DNA from: Mastigias papua
Lineage: Eukaryota > Cnidaria > Scyphozoa > Rhizostomeae > Mastigiidae
Length of the DNA: 64,000 bases
Reading direction: 5' to 3'
Assembly (NCBI GenBank): GCA_964019165.1
Contig: OZ025278.1
Coordinates: 9,132,028 to 9,196,027 of the forward strand
The number at the start of each line of letters is the position of its first letter. The first letter of the stretch is position 1. Positions 34,006 to 50,801 of the stretch are shown piece by piece. Position numbers and translations under genes: made by a program. The notes beneath the pieces are model-generated. The model saw nothing but the letters and a program-made list of their open reading frames with translations, did no database searches and was not told where the DNA came from.

Positions 34006-36011
34006 TTGATCGCAGCACGTAGACAATACTCACACCTTAGATGGCAGCACTTAATCTCCTTTCTTCACAAATCTTCCTTGCTTCATATTTCTGTTTTGGA
34101 GGAAGCTGATTTTCCCCAACGTTCCTCAGTGAAGAGACTGTGACTTTGCTTATTCATCTCTCGTATCGAAGGAAACATAGCTAATTAATACATCTCGAAA
34201 TACTATCTAAGGCACTATTGGGGGCCTACTATGCCAACCATGTCCCACCACTACCAACAGGCAGGAGGTTGAACCATAGTTGCTTTATTTTCTTCCATCA
34301 TACATGGGGCCATCGAAGGATGGAGGCTTCTATCGGAACATTTTTTAGTAAACTATTTACTCTTTATTTTGTTCTTCATTGTAAATTCTTCTTGTATCGG
34401 TGATTAAGCACTTTACTAATTGCCCAAATGTTAGTCTGACAGATACCTTTTTGGGCCAATCTAGAGGGGTGAAATTTGAAAATTTGTCTTTCCCTTTGAA
34501 CCTAATCATTGTGGGTCCTCTCGTGTGATTAAAGGAAGCATCGAGCCTTCCTACAATCCCCCTAGGCAATTTAGCTCACTTGTGATCGCCACGAATGGAG
34601 TAACGGGGCTCCTCTCCTTTGAAAATCCTCTTGGGTGCGCCCTATCCTAAGATTGAAATATATTATTCATAGCTGTATTTTCTTGAAAGAATTTCTGGTC
34701 TGCCTTTTTATACGGACTAGATCCCTGTCCTCGAAAAATCCTGGTTACGCGCCTGTACAAGTATACTTGTATTTTCAGACAGACTACCAGCACATTTCAT
34801 AGTGTCAGCCTGATGCTAAACAGTTTCCCTTGGGAAGTGTGCTCCCCGGCTGCAGGTCAACAAATAGGTTGCCGTATTGGACTGTTGCAGGAATCCTGGT
34901 TTGTATAAATAAAATCGAAATAGTCATAAAAAGATTGGGTAGTAGGGATGGATTTTGTCAAAGTTTCTGAGTGGAAGAATGCACTCGATGTTAATAGCAC
35001 TTTGTAGAGACATTTATAAAATTCATTGATACTGTTGCTAACTAAAATGCATCAAAATTTCAATCCCTCCAAGTATGGCTGCAGATGGAATTGGGAGATC
35101 ATATGTGATGAAACAGTTTTCAATTGGCACAAATATCGTAAAGTAACAAGAACATTAGTATATGTTTGATTGTCTTATTGATTATTATACGGCCCACTTC
35201 GAAGGGAGTAAAGTGACATTGCAGCTAGAAAACGATAGGAGAAGCCATGGATTGGCCAAGGAAAATAACTTAACTTCATACACTATGTCAATTGACTATC
35301 CCCAAAGGAACATCAATTTTCTGGTCTCATAACATGATCAATAACACATTCTTATGAAACATCTATCTCAATGATATTCAAATAATTATCCAAATCAATG
35401 ATTAGATACAAAAGCAATATACTGACTTCCTGCATTGAATAAAACATCGGTAGATTTGATTTTGTCCCAAGACCTACTGGAAATATAATTCCTAGAATAA
35501 ATTAACATAAGTTACTCTGAACGTTTTATAGCAGTACATTTGCAACCAGCAGAGTGGTGCACAAAAATTTCTAAGTGGAGCCCAAGACAGTATTCTCAGT
35601 TTGACAAAGTTGATGCAATTCCTTTTAGAATGGTGTAACATTAGTTTAATTCATTTCTCGATATTACAATGAATTTGTACTGAATTGTACTAAATCAGCA
35701 ATTCACTTCTTCAGTCACTGGATAAAAGCTTTAAATAAGTTTGCGAATGGTCATCAATGTTAAAACACTTGAAGGAGAGGAAAATTGACAAGATAGGCTT
35801 TGCTCCCTTTCTAAGAATACAACCCAACTTACCAACTCGGTGTTTGATCGATACATGGAAGAAATGATGTAGGAATTTCTGTAGGGATTATTGCACACAA
35901 GAATATGACAAAAATTATCCATCTCAGATTTTCTTCATGCTTTTGAAGAAGCACTTTCATGTATGAGGTAAGCATCAGGCAAGTTTCTGCTCAATATCAC
36001 ATTAAGTCAGT
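34006..36011. other. Non-coding DNA
   Basis: No gene recognised. The stretch ends at a pyrimidine-rich AG boundary near 36042 that starts a possible exon. Confidence 0.4.
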
Positions 36012-36227
36012 TTGAACTTTGAACATGTTTGGTTCGCTTTCAGTGGACCTGCAATGCCAGAGGTTTTTGAAATTTTAAAGTCATGTGTTTTTATTGATAT
36101 CAAAGAACTGCTACCAAAAGACCACAAATCAAAAATGACTTCAAGAAGTATACCTGGGGAATATGTATCAATGATATGTACAAAGAATAACAAGCAGCTG
36201 AAACTTAGTATTACTCTTCAAGGATAG
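36012..36227 (+). CDS. Possible terminal exon (weak)
   Basis: A 71-codon frame contains EILKSCVFIDIKELLPKDHK and EYVSMICTKNNKQLK and ends in TAG. An acceptor-like TTTGGTTCGCTTTCAG lies inside its start, so a real exon would begin near 36043. No family recognised and no polyadenylation signal nearby. It lies next to the broken 3' edge of the BEL element. Confidence 0.2.
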   Translation: MNFEHVWFAFSGPAMPEVFEILKSCVFIDIKELLPKDHKSKMTSRSIPGEYVSMICTKNNKQLKLSITLQG

Positions 36228-37683
36228 CTATCCTTGAGAGCAGACGTTTATAACGATATTGGCATTGTCATTACGTGTGTCATCAAACCATAAAAGCGTA
36301 AATTATCTCTATGAGATTGATGGATACCTACCTGCAAAAAAGCCTTCTCGATATCTGCAGTTAAAACCATAGGGTGCGCTCGGAAATGAATTAACGTATC
36401 AAACAACATTGGCATATGATTATCTCTTATTTCTAACCTATCGTTGAGGGTAAAGATGACTTATTTGACTTTGCTGAACCGTCGAAAACTATTCGTAATT
36501 TTGTAGTTTCCCTATCGCTACGAATCACCCCCAAAATGACATAAAAATGAGCCCCTTCCTTTTTCTCCTATTCGGGGGGCACCCTTTCGATTACACCTGA
36601 AGCTAATTGTTCATTGAAAATATCATAGTACTGCTGTAAAAGATCTGGTTTGAGTTTAAGTCTATTATACAACGACGTCAATCTACTACGACACATTTCT
36701 AGGTCAGAATCTAAAGGTTCAATAATATTTTCCTACCAAGGAAGGCTTACCTCATATCTGCCTTCTTTCTCTTGAATACCAGATTACTTTCTTTTCATTG
36801 TCTCATCGTCATCGGTTGTTGTTAACCCTGACGCTTCGTGTTTCCAAAACTGATTTAACGAGTCGACAATTTCTTGTACATCATTGCTAGGGTCTTCCTT
36901 TGGAGGCAAAGCATCCACGACAAAACTTGTGACAACACTGGCGCAAACATTTTCCTTTTCATGTCATGATATAAGACCTGAAAGCAACCAGCCAAGCTTA
37001 CTGGATGTCGCCGCGGGCCCTAATCTACCCAAAATGACTTCGCCAGTTACTATATAGTGGTAATAGTCGACGCCTATAAGGACTCATATTTCTTTATCGC
37101 CGCTGTTAAACGTATCCACGAGCTGTAGGCGTTGTAAATGTGGGTAGTTACTGATATTAACGCGTGCCGCAATCGGAGTGCAGATGGTGGGGAAGCTAAG
37201 TGCCTAAATTACAACTACGTCCTCGCCTACTCTTAACTTTAATTCAACACGCTCGCAATGTTGCTTAGTATACTTCTGGGAGCCAAACGTATTTAAATTA
37301 ATAGGTTCAGTACCTCTTGCCTTTAGCATAAGTTGATTCTTGAGCTTCTCACTGATATAACTCCTTTGGCTGCCTCAATCGAATAGGACAGTTGTTTCAA
37401 TTCCTCTCTCTTGGTTTTCTCTATAAACATACACCCTTGCAGTTTGTAACAGCACATTAGTCCTTTCTCTTGAGGTTCCTGTAGTAATTGTGCTTTCGTT
37501 GGTTGATAACTTGTTTTCTTTCCTTTTGCTATTTTGCACTGGCTGTCATGATTGATATATTGGTCGTTGTTTGATTTACACTAACGTTCTTTTTTGCACT
37601 TGTACACAATGCGGTGTTGTTTTTACCATGACAGAAATAACATATTCGTGTTTGACGGCACTCTTTGACGCTATGTCCAGTAC

Positions 37684-37919
<236 letters not shown>

Positions 37920-39194
37920 TAAAGACAATTGTAACATCTGTTAGCAGCGGTTATGGTGGCCTTTCTTTCACTTGGGTTTGTAACTTCAGTGCATTCTTTG
38001 GAATAGTGATCTTTCTTGCAAAAATAGCACTCGATTGTTTTCTTTGGATTTTCTGACCTTGCTACAAAAGCTTTCGTTGTTCCAATCGGCATGGTTCTTG
38101 CGGGCCTCCCGCATCCCTTCATTTCGATTGCGGAAATTCCTTTACTGACTTCTCGGGCCTATATCTCTTGGTGAATTATAGTCATGATTTTGTCTATCGA
38201 CCATATATCTTGTGAGGTTTTACGAGCTACATGAAGTGCAATTTCTCTTGGCATTCGCGACATTATCACTGGGATTAGAAGGCTCCCGTATTTTTCCGAA
38301 GACAATCTCAAACTTTCTAAACTTTTCACATTTACCATAATTTTGTCATAAATGGCTCGTATATCGCTTATGTGATCATTTTGATAGGTTTGCAACTTCA
38401 ACAGGGCCTGCATGTGCGCACTGATGATATGCTGCGTCTTTCCGTAACGTTCGTTTAAAATATTCATGGCTTTCGCGTAATTCTCTTCGATAATTTGTAA
38501 ACCTTCCAAGGCCTTGTACGCTGGGCCTTCAAGAGAATTAATCAAGTAGTCTAACTTGTTAACGCCGGAAAATGATTCATTCGCTTCAACACTGCATTTG
38601 AAACTCTGCATGAAATGTTGATACTTTGTAATGTCGCCATTAAACTTCGGCAAATTGATTTTTTGTAGCCTTACACCACAAAATGCTCTACTGCTCGGTG
38701 TTTCGCTGACAACGCTTGTTTCCAGCTGTTCAAATAGTAGCTTGGCTTGTTGTACATTCTGTCGTGCTTCTGGTCGTTTCGGTGTAGATGTTTTAGGTGC
38801 CTCTATTTGAGTGGAAGGTACCACATTCTTCGATCCGCTGCATTTGAATTGCTTTATTCTCTCAATCCATTCGTTGATAAGTGTAGTTAGCTCCATAGAT
38901 TTCTCGATTTCTTTATCAATTTCGTTTTCGTTGCATCGTTCTAAAATCCGATCGTTGAGTGCATTGAGTAGTGTCTGTTTGTCATTGAGTGTACTTCTTA
39001 TTGAAGTCAACCTTGATCGTAAATTCGCTTCTTCTTTATCGCCATTTTCTTTGATTAAAACACAGGTATCTCGTCCAAGTTTCGTTACGACAGCGCGATG
39101 GCCACCTCTTATTTTTCGTAAGCGCTCTATTTCTTGTGAAGTTTAGTGATTTTCCTCTGTAGCCATCCTTGCACAGTATTCCTTTGACCTCAGG

Positions 39195-39212
39195 GTCCCA
39201 CGTTGGGCGCCA
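39195..39212 (-). other. BEL primer-binding site, lysine-tRNA type
   Basis: In element sense TGGCGCCCAACGTGGGAC is the classic complement of lysine-tRNA(1,2) 3' ends. It lies 29 bp upstream of the gag ATG. Only a few bases of LTR edge (CTCAACA) remain beyond it. Confidence 0.8.
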
Positions 39213-39230
39213 TTTGTTGAGAACTAGTTT

Positions 39231-39890
39231 TTGCAGGGCATGAAGTCAAGGAAAAACTGTCTTTATGCATTATATCAGTGCTTGAATGTACAGGCAGTAT
39301 GTGACTGCAGAGGCCAGTTCATGGATGTTGAATGCAGTGGGCCTGGTAGTGTCCATGATGCAAAAAGGTTTGCTAGCTCTTCAATCCTTTCAAAACTCAT
39401 AGACAAAGAATGGCCTGAAACATTTCAAGAGGTCCCACCAGGCTCCATTAAAATTCCTAACTACTTGATTGGAGATCCTGCCCATCCACTAGGGCCATAA
39501 TGTATGAAGGAGTTTGAAACATGTAACAATAACGAAGAGGTTATTTTTAATAACCTTCTCCATGCAGCAAGAAACCCTATAGAATGTGTATTTGGAAGGT
39601 TGAATGCAAGATGGTCTATCCTAACACAAAAGATGGATCTGAAACTGGAATCGATACCTGTTGTTGTATATGCATGCTTCATTTTGTATAACTTTTGTCA
39701 GAAAAATAACAGCTTCCTTTATGAAACCCTAGTCACAGCATAGATTGATATTGCCAAACTAAATCTAGAAAAGTGCAAGAATCTCCTTGACCCAGTATAT
39801 TCATGTGATACCGAGGAAGGGAAATTATGAGAAACTGCCTGTTACAATATATAAGGAATAACCTTACAGATGACGTAGTAGAGTGAACTG
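39231..39890 (+). pseudogene. PIF/Harbinger transposase C-terminal fragment
   Basis: DDE transposase of the PIF/Harbinger type (cut-and-paste, 3-bp targets). Visible blocks are LNVQAVCDCRGQFMDVECSG (about 39280), GPGSVHDAKRF, IGDPAHPLGP (second catalytic D, about 39470) and NPIECVFGRLNARW (catalytic E, about 39572). Then come VVVYACFILYNFCQKNN and a C-terminal RNNLTDDVVE ending near 39888. The N-terminal part with the first catalytic D is missing. A TAA at 39498-39500 and later frameshifts disrupt it. It starts about 15-20 bp from the BEL primer-binding site, so an indel or insertion has joined the two. Confidence 0.8.
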
Positions 39891-40119
39891 CATGTGTAAA
39901 CAGTTGCAGAAAAAGAAACATCTAAAAATATGTGAACTTAGAAACATAGAAACTATCAAAAGTGTATATGTGTAAAAATGCTCATTTGCATTGAATTGTC
40001 TAAAATAGGGAGGCATATGTCGCCCCTTCTTCTTCTTGCAGATTTGTTGCATTATTCTTTGCTTGAGAACTACTTTGGTGAAAAGATCTCTGATTGTAAC
40101 CATCATAAGGCACTTGAAA

Positions 40120-40926
40120 AGATTATCTGGGCTGAGTGACTGGGCTTTGGTAGAGCAAGTTCAGGTTGACAGGTGCCATCATTGCATGAGCAGCAATTTC
40201 CAAAGACTTTGCTAGTCCAGCCCCTATTTGAATCATTGAGTTGCTCATCCCTTCAAGTGTCTTCGAAAATGCCTCCGTTGATTGGCACTATGATGCACTT
40301 AGGTCTCATCGTAGATTGGTGTCTTTCTTGGCTTCATTCAACAATATCTGATCCCGTTGCACTGCAGATAAGGTTTCTTGCATGTGGTTTCTTTTATCAT
40401 CGATGAGTCTGGGAATCTGACTTTCACTTTTTCTCTTCCCTGATGAAGTCACACATTCTGCCTTCTCTCCTGTTTCAATTTCATCATTGGTTTCTTCATC
40501 TGCGTCAGACTGCAATAGGTCGTCACGCACATAAGCATCATTCTCTTTGTCATTGAATGTATCTCCATCTACATCAAATGGTAGAGACCTAGTCGATTCA
40601 CTCCCTCTCCAGAGAGACACCAGCATGTCGTAATGTTCGAAAACAATTTTGCCGCTGCCACTGCTAGAGGTCATCACAGCCTGCGAGATTGACTGGAGGA
40701 TTTCATTTGCTTTTTCCGTAATTCTCCCATAGCCTGTTTTGATGCTCTCACTGTCCTTCGTGATGGCTTTCGTATACTTCTCTCTTTCTTCTGACATCTC
40801 TGTGGCTGGTGTGACAGGATCAGAAATAGGGCCAAACATTTCCGTAGCTGTGTTTCCTTCATCGTGATAAATTTTCGCCATTTCCTCTCTTACCCAAGTA
40901 TATTCTTTTTGGCCTATCGCCATCAA
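40120..40926 (-). pseudogene. Harbinger-associated Myb/SANT-like protein, frameshifted
   Basis: Frame 40926-40306 encodes an acidic protein with a degenerate Myb/SANT-like N-terminal part (WVREEMAKIYHD...). SSGSGKIVFEHYDMLVSLW (about 40663) and a nuclear-type KRKSE follow. After a shift near 40300, another frame gives KTLEGMSNSMIQIGAGLAKS (about 40268), typical of the C-terminus of these accessory proteins. In Harbinger elements this second protein helps carry the transposase to the nucleus and DNA. Convergent orientation to the transposase fragment fits a single two-gene element. Confidence 0.65.
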
Positions 40927-41059
40927 AATCTATATTTTTGAATTCCTTTGTATTTTATAAAGCGAGCGAGAGCAGTGATTAGAGTGTCCACCATGTCAGC
41001 AGTCCTGCGAAATTGCTTTGTTCTTAAATTGGTATGTTCGCTACTGGCAGCTATCTTTA

Positions 41060-41345
41060 CTTTGCACGCGGTCTGATTTGACGCGTGCGTAAAACAGTTT
41101 TTCCTGCCCTCTTAGGAGAGCCAGCCCTCTTGATTGCATTTACATGGAAAATTTTCAGACTTCTTAGGTGAGACCTCGGGTGCTCAATAGCGAGATCTCG
41201 GCTAAGGTGGCCAGCCTTCTTCCCACATAAACAGCATCTATGGCAGCTTTGACTTTTCCGCATGTGAAACGGAATCTTACAGGCAAGATGGGTGATGGGA
41301 GGAACAGTTTTGTCAAGGTGTAGTTTAAGTTTGAAGTCTTTTAGC
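41060..41345 (-). mobile_element. Ty3/Gypsy pol/gag remnant, rearranged
   Basis: Minus-strand reading gives LKDFKLKLHLDKTVPP and KIPFHMRK (about 41335-41255). This resembles the N-terminal RT segment of Gypsy Pol (L-DF-KLH-D--V-P ... R-PFH-R). The same frame then runs into a zinc-knuckle-like CCLCGKKAGHLSRD (about 41230), which normally lies upstream in Gag. The order is therefore inverted, implying rearrangement or chance resemblance of one part. Confidence 0.4.
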
Positions 41346-41544
41346 TGGCATATTCCATTAAAGAGTTTCGGATATTACTGAAGTATACTGGCAATTGACG
41401 GGGGGCATTTGCTAAACCACAAGTCTGTGTGGCCTAACTAGTGCGTTCGACATGTCTATATCAAATTTCAACTGTTGCCCTTACAAGCTTTCCTTCAACT
41501 CTCTCCAGTTGATGGGGCCGCGATGCCCCCCCCCCCCCTAGTGT

Positions 41545-41775
41545 GAGCAGTCCTCTCTCAACAGCAGAGCTAATGGACATTGCGATGGAGATGCGATGGC
41601 TCCCCTGTGCAAATTGGTCAAGGGAGGGGCGGTGCTAGCAAATGACCTACCCTTAAGAAACGATTTGAAAATGTGGCCCAATAGCTCAGTTGGTAGAGCA
41701 CTTCACGTACAAAATCAGGGGCGGGAGTTCGAATGCCGATCTGGTAGGTAATTTTCTCGCACATTCACTTTTCAT
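41545..41775 (+). mobile_element. SINE-like repeat with tRNA-like sequence, copy 2
   Basis: Second copy of the 31628-31860 unit, aligned along its full length from GCAGTCCTCTCTCAACAGCAG to CACTTTTCAT. It follows a run of 13 C residues. No clear target duplication remains. The tRNA-like part (41675-41747) retains a better D arm (GCTCAGTTGGTAGAGC) than copy 1. Confidence 0.7.
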
Positions 41776-42889
41776 TTCTTCCATATCCTGTTTACTTTAT
41801 AAAATAAAACTATACAATACGTGTTAGTAAACTTATGGCGTGATAGCTAAAGATGGACAACGGCAAACGGCAATCAATTGAAGTCAACTTTGGAGGTTTC
41901 TTCTAATAATCAATCATCATCTAAAGTAATCCTCTGCTCAAGAACTCTCTAACTAAGGAATTATCCTATCACTACCTATAAATATGTGTGTGTCAAAGGG
42001 CAATGGTCTAAAATATGTAATACAGTCAAACTCGCGAAAATATACTGAATAAGCTGAAAATAAATTAAACACGATCCCATAGAAGATCAGCTTTAACATT
42101 ATTATATTTTTTCTGTCTTACCTTATTATAGGTTATATGTTGAACTATATTTGTGTATTATGTAGTATATTTTGAATTAGCTTAAAGGGTTCTCGTGTAA
42201 AGTATGTAGAGTCGGAATGGCTTAAGTCGGATATTTACAAGTCGGGCAAAAATGCATGGTCCCGGTCCGCTTGGTATAAATGCTATACTTTTTCTTTACT
42301 TTAGTCGGATTTTTTAAGTCTGAGTTTCGTTCAAGTTGGAGCATTTTGACATCCGGCAGTAAAATAGCACGATGTAAGTCCGATTTTGATCATGATTTCA
42401 ATATAAAAAAAAGTGAAAAATGGTGCAGGAACTAAGGTAAGATCGTTGAAGACATTTGAATCTAGCAAAAATTTCAACAGTAGTGGTTTAAAGCCTTCCA
42501 ACCTGTAAGAAAGTGCATTTTGAAGTGGATTTTGTCCCCTTCCCTAATACGACAGAGATACCCAGGCAACTAATAAATATTATAATGACATCATCATGAC
42601 TCACGCTTTTTCCATTTGTCCTGAGTGCCATACAAGCTCTTCGTGGGTCTGGCCTTCTTTTGCGTAACTCGGACTTCGCACAAGCCGCATAAACAGTTAT
42701 GCGAATAAATATTTATCCGGAGAAATATCTCTAGTGTAAACGCCACCTAAAGCTAAACAACTATAAAAGGTAAACGGTCTACTTGTATCGCCAAAATAGT
42801 ATTTAGTGTGATGTAATCCATATGTCCAAAAAATATCCATTATGTATTCACCACGTGGGGCGTTCATAGTCACAATATATTGATATCCT
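41776..42889. other. Non-coding DNA
   Basis: Nothing recognised apart from a minus-strand frame (42697-42996) whose N-terminal third belongs to the Gypsy remnant listed next. The rest of that frame is unassigned. Confidence 0.4.
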
Positions 42890-43045
42890 CCTGTTTCCGG
42901 GATATTTTTTTCTGAAATTTGCCGGACATGAACAGGAACAAGGCCAAGATTTGTTGCTGTTTCGTTGCTAAGAAGGCATACATTTTTACCCTTCACTACG
43001 AGTACTTCGAGAACAGTGAATTTTGATTTCGTTTCCGAGTGGGTT
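42890..43045 (-). mobile_element. Short Ty3/Gypsy protease-region remnant
   Basis: Minus strand: KFTVLEVLVVKGKNVCLLSN followed by ETATNLGLVPVH. This resembles the segment after the Gypsy protease active site (F-V--G----LL---TA--LG). No other pol parts adjoin it. Confidence 0.45.
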
Positions 43046-46503
<3,458 letters not shown>

Positions 46504-46644
46504 TAGATGTATATATGTATATATACATACATGTATTATATATGATAAGCACAGGGGTCTTCTGATTTAAACATTGTGAGTTCGAGGAGCAAAATAGATT
46601 TTCTAATTATGGTAGCCCACTCATGACGTAATATGTATGTATAC

Positions 46645-46676
<32 letters not shown>

Positions 46677-46687
46677 GTATATGTATA

Positions 46688-46933
<246 letters not shown>

Positions 46934-46998
46934 CTGCTTGAAAAAGGCGAAAGCCGAAAGTAACCTAAAGGTGCTAAAAACCAGGAGAGTTAAAACAA

Positions 46999-47071
46999 GC
47001 CACTGTGGTCTAGTGGTTAAGACGCTTGCCCGGAAAGCAAGAGATCCGTGGTTCGATTCCCGGTGGTGGCA
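46999..47071 (+). tRNA. tRNA-like sequence (tRNA pseudogene or SINE head), anticodon position GGA
   Basis: A 73-nt class I cloverleaf fits exactly. Acceptor GCCACTG/TGGTGGC has two wobbles, and D arm GTC-TAGTGGTTAA-GAC pairs. The anticodon stem CTTGC/GCAAG is perfect, and the T loop is TTCGATT. Two mismatches lie in the T stem, position 33 is C instead of U, and the GGA anticodon (serine) comes without the long serine variable arm. It is therefore most likely a decayed glycine/glutamate-like tRNA copy. It sits between 15-17 bp inverted flanks (46982-46996 CAGGAGAGTTAAAAC and 47073-47089) and between two TA arrays. Confidence 0.5.
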
Positions 47072-47162
47072 AGTTTTAATTTTCTCCTGATTTTTCTGAG
47101 AAAAATAATGTTTCTGTCTGCACTGAAAAAGGAGAAATCCTGGTTACTCGCAAGCTACCGAG

Positions 47163-47583
<421 letters not shown>

Positions 47584-47691
47584 TCTGCTCTACTTTACGG
47601 TATCGAGCACTGTATTGGAAGGACTCATTACTTCTCATTTATATATATATATATGAAAGTTTCCACTAAAAGTTTTTAAAAATTTATATAG

Positions 47692-47888
47692 ACTCTCATA
47701 ATAAAAACAACTGTTTAACGTTTCGCCTATAGCTTCATCAGAAAAATCTTTACCATTACTTTACAGAGCAGAGATATACACATATCAATTTTGGTTATGT
47801 ATATATGTGAGCTCTGTAAAGTAAAGGTTAAGATTTGTCTGATGAAGCTATACGCGAAACGTTAAACAGTTGTTTTTATTATGAGAGT
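47692..47888. repeat. 78-bp inverted repeat with hammerhead-like core motifs
   Basis: Arms 47692-47769 and 47811-47888 are inverted copies at about 94 percent identity, separated by 41 bp. Reading outward from the centre, each arm has CTGATGAAGC, about 5 nt, then GCGAAACGTTAAACAGTTG and ATTATGAGAGT. CTGATGA and GAAAC are correctly ordered for a hammerhead with a 2-3 bp stem II. However, the sequence before CTGATGA does not pair with sequence after a plausible cleavage site, so I do not call a ribozyme. Outer ends border TATA-rich DNA. Confidence 0.85.
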
Positions 47889-48030
47889 ATATATGTATAT
47901 ATATGTATGTATATACATGTATGTTTATATATGTATGTATATACATGTATGTTTATATATGTATGTATATATATATATGCACTCAATTAGCTTCAATCAC
48001 AAAGAAATTTTTAAAGAAATGAATAGACAC

Positions 48031-48137
48031 TCAAGAAAAACTTCCAACTTTTGAAACTTTGTGGCACAAGCCTTCATCAGTTCTCAACTGATGAGGGCTT
48101 TTACTGAAGCGTTTCAAAAGTTGGAATTGTTTCTTGG
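48031..48137. repeat. 52-bp inverted repeat, third CTGATGA hairpin
   Basis: Arms 48031-48082 and 48086-48137 (loop CTC) share CAAGAAA, TCCAACTTTTGAAAC and AAGCC/GGGCTT. TCATCAGTT/AACTGATGA lies at the centre. The order CTGATGA ... GTTTC differs from a hammerhead (GAAA on the other strand), so it looks like a diverged relative of the previous two. The right arm runs into the next TA array. Confidence 0.8.
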
Positions 48138-48139
48138 AA

Positions 48140-48858
<719 letters not shown>

Positions 48859-49424
48859 TATATATATATATATATATATATCTGTGTGTTTGTGTGTATT
48901 TGTGTGTGTTTGTGTGTGTGTAATATAGTATGGTGTGAATATATATATATATGTATATTTGTTATTTGTTTCTGTCTATGTAGTTATGGTTATTTATCTA
49001 TGTATTTATGTATTATTTTGCAAACTTCTTACATTTAAAGTGAAATGGACAGATATAATAGAAAAGGTGTGGTCTTAATGGGTGGTTGGTGCTAACAAAT
49101 GCCTTTAGAGGAAGATCAGAATGACATATCCCAGACCAATGGAAGAAAGCTTTCATTCTTAGGAGCCAGCAAACCAAAACAGATGCACCATAGCAGTTTT
49201 CAGGCGGAGGTTGGTATCATTTTGTTTGCTAAATGATGGTTTTGTGGAAAAATAGCCCTTGTTTTTGTTATGGACGTAGAACTTCTTGACATGTTAACGC
49301 ATTATATGCAATGGTATTAGGACTTGTATTGGGAGTTGTCAAATGCTGTTTTAATTTGGAGTATAATAAGGGCTATTCAAAGGGAAAGGAGGGCTCTGTA
49401 TAGAGATTTCAATATACTGTGTGT

Positions 49425-50600
49425 ATTCTACGTTGGCACTTTGCTGGTTACAAAAATCAAAGGAACAGAAACAAATTTAGTTTTGATAAACGCAAATTCA
49501 AAGTCATAAAAGTAAATGCAAATTAGCGAAAATAGTCAAACGAATGAAAAGAGATTTAAGTTAGTGAAAACAGATTCAACTTAGTACTAGTATCAATAAT
49601 GTATGGGAGTAAATTTGAATGACGTAGCATTTTTTTGAGGGGGGGGGCTTTATCCTAGTCTATGTGACAAGGGCTACTACCCAGTTTATTGTCACTGGCT
49701 TGATAAATTGTGGTTATTTTGGATGCACCTTGTTAAATCGTTGTTTCAATGATTCACCTCTAATTTCATAGGTAGGCCATTTTTCAGGTGAACTGAATAA
49801 CAACCGGAGTATTTCTATCCAGTGATTCTCAAGTCTCACACGGACAAGCATGTCGTCTTACCCATTGTCAGCAACATGGCTGGGTAAATGGAATTTGGAG
49901 GGGGAAGCACTTGAGGAGTTCTGGGGCCTCATGCACCCTCTACTTTGGCTTAGATTGCATCTCCGAACCATCATGCTTATCACTAGTCAGAATTAAATTT
50001 GATAATTTTCTGACTGTTACTCTATAAGAAAGGACACTTGCATAAAATGTTTTGAAATCAATCTTTCAATTCGACTTTAAAAAGAATCATGATGGCAACC
50101 CTTTATTACCATATGGGTGCAATTGCCACCCATGCCTCCCTTGGCCACTTCACACCACACCGCTTCCCATTCCTACCGAACCAAATAGTTTGTTTCTTGC
50201 AATTTGTTGCACATTGGTGATGAGTGCCGATGGTCTCCATTGCATGAAATCAAAACATACCAAGAAGCTCTCATGACAGGATCTCTCTCTTGGCAAGGAG
50301 ATTTATTAAGCTAAAGCGATGATGCCATTTCACATCTGTTAACTTCCGTAAATCTGAATTTGTCTTTCACAATTTTTCATTAATTTGAATTCTTTTTCTG
50401 TAAGCTGAAGTTGATTTCGTTAATTTGAATTTGTCGCCGTTAAATAGAATTTGTTGTCGACATTGTTGTAATGCTGAATTTGTTGTCACTAGTTGAATTT
50501 TTTTTCGGTAATTTGAATTTGCGTTTGTTCACTGGCTTTCGTTTTTGACTTTGGTTCCATTTTTGACCTGTACGGGCCACCGTAATAGCGCTCCATTATC
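49425..50600. mobile_element. Foldback-like element with degenerate satellite arms
   Basis: The outer ends (left about 49425-49470, right about 50555-50600) are inverted and share TACG(T/G)TGGC ... AAAAATC/AAAAATGG ... GGAAC and AAACGCAAATTCAAA. Each arm continues as degenerate tandem repeats of about 25-30 bp built on AATTTGAATTTG (right arm 50340-50530; left arm in inverse, 49480-49590). The 745-bp middle has short frames only (for example 50052-50276) with no recognised motif. Confidence 0.5.
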
Positions 50601-50801
50601 ATACATTTACTTTACATTTACTTTAAGAGCAGTTGTTATATGCCATCACTAAAGAGCACTCTTTATAGAATCCTCATTGAATTTAGTTTGTACATCGGTA
50701 TCCTTATTGTTAATAATTTAAGAAATCTTCCACTGGGTATCATACAGAACTTTGTTTGCCGTTTTTGAATATAGTGCAATTTTTACGTTTTTGTTTTGCA
50801 G

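Noticed and set aside
47811..47888. Right arm of the second hairpin as an active hammerhead
   Set aside because: CTGATGA and GAAAC are present, but the flanks do not pair to form stem I and stem II is only 2-3 bp. Kept as a repeat only.
48031..48137. Third hairpin as a hammerhead
   Set aside because: CTGATGA is followed by GTTTC instead of GAAAC on the same strand, so the core is incomplete.
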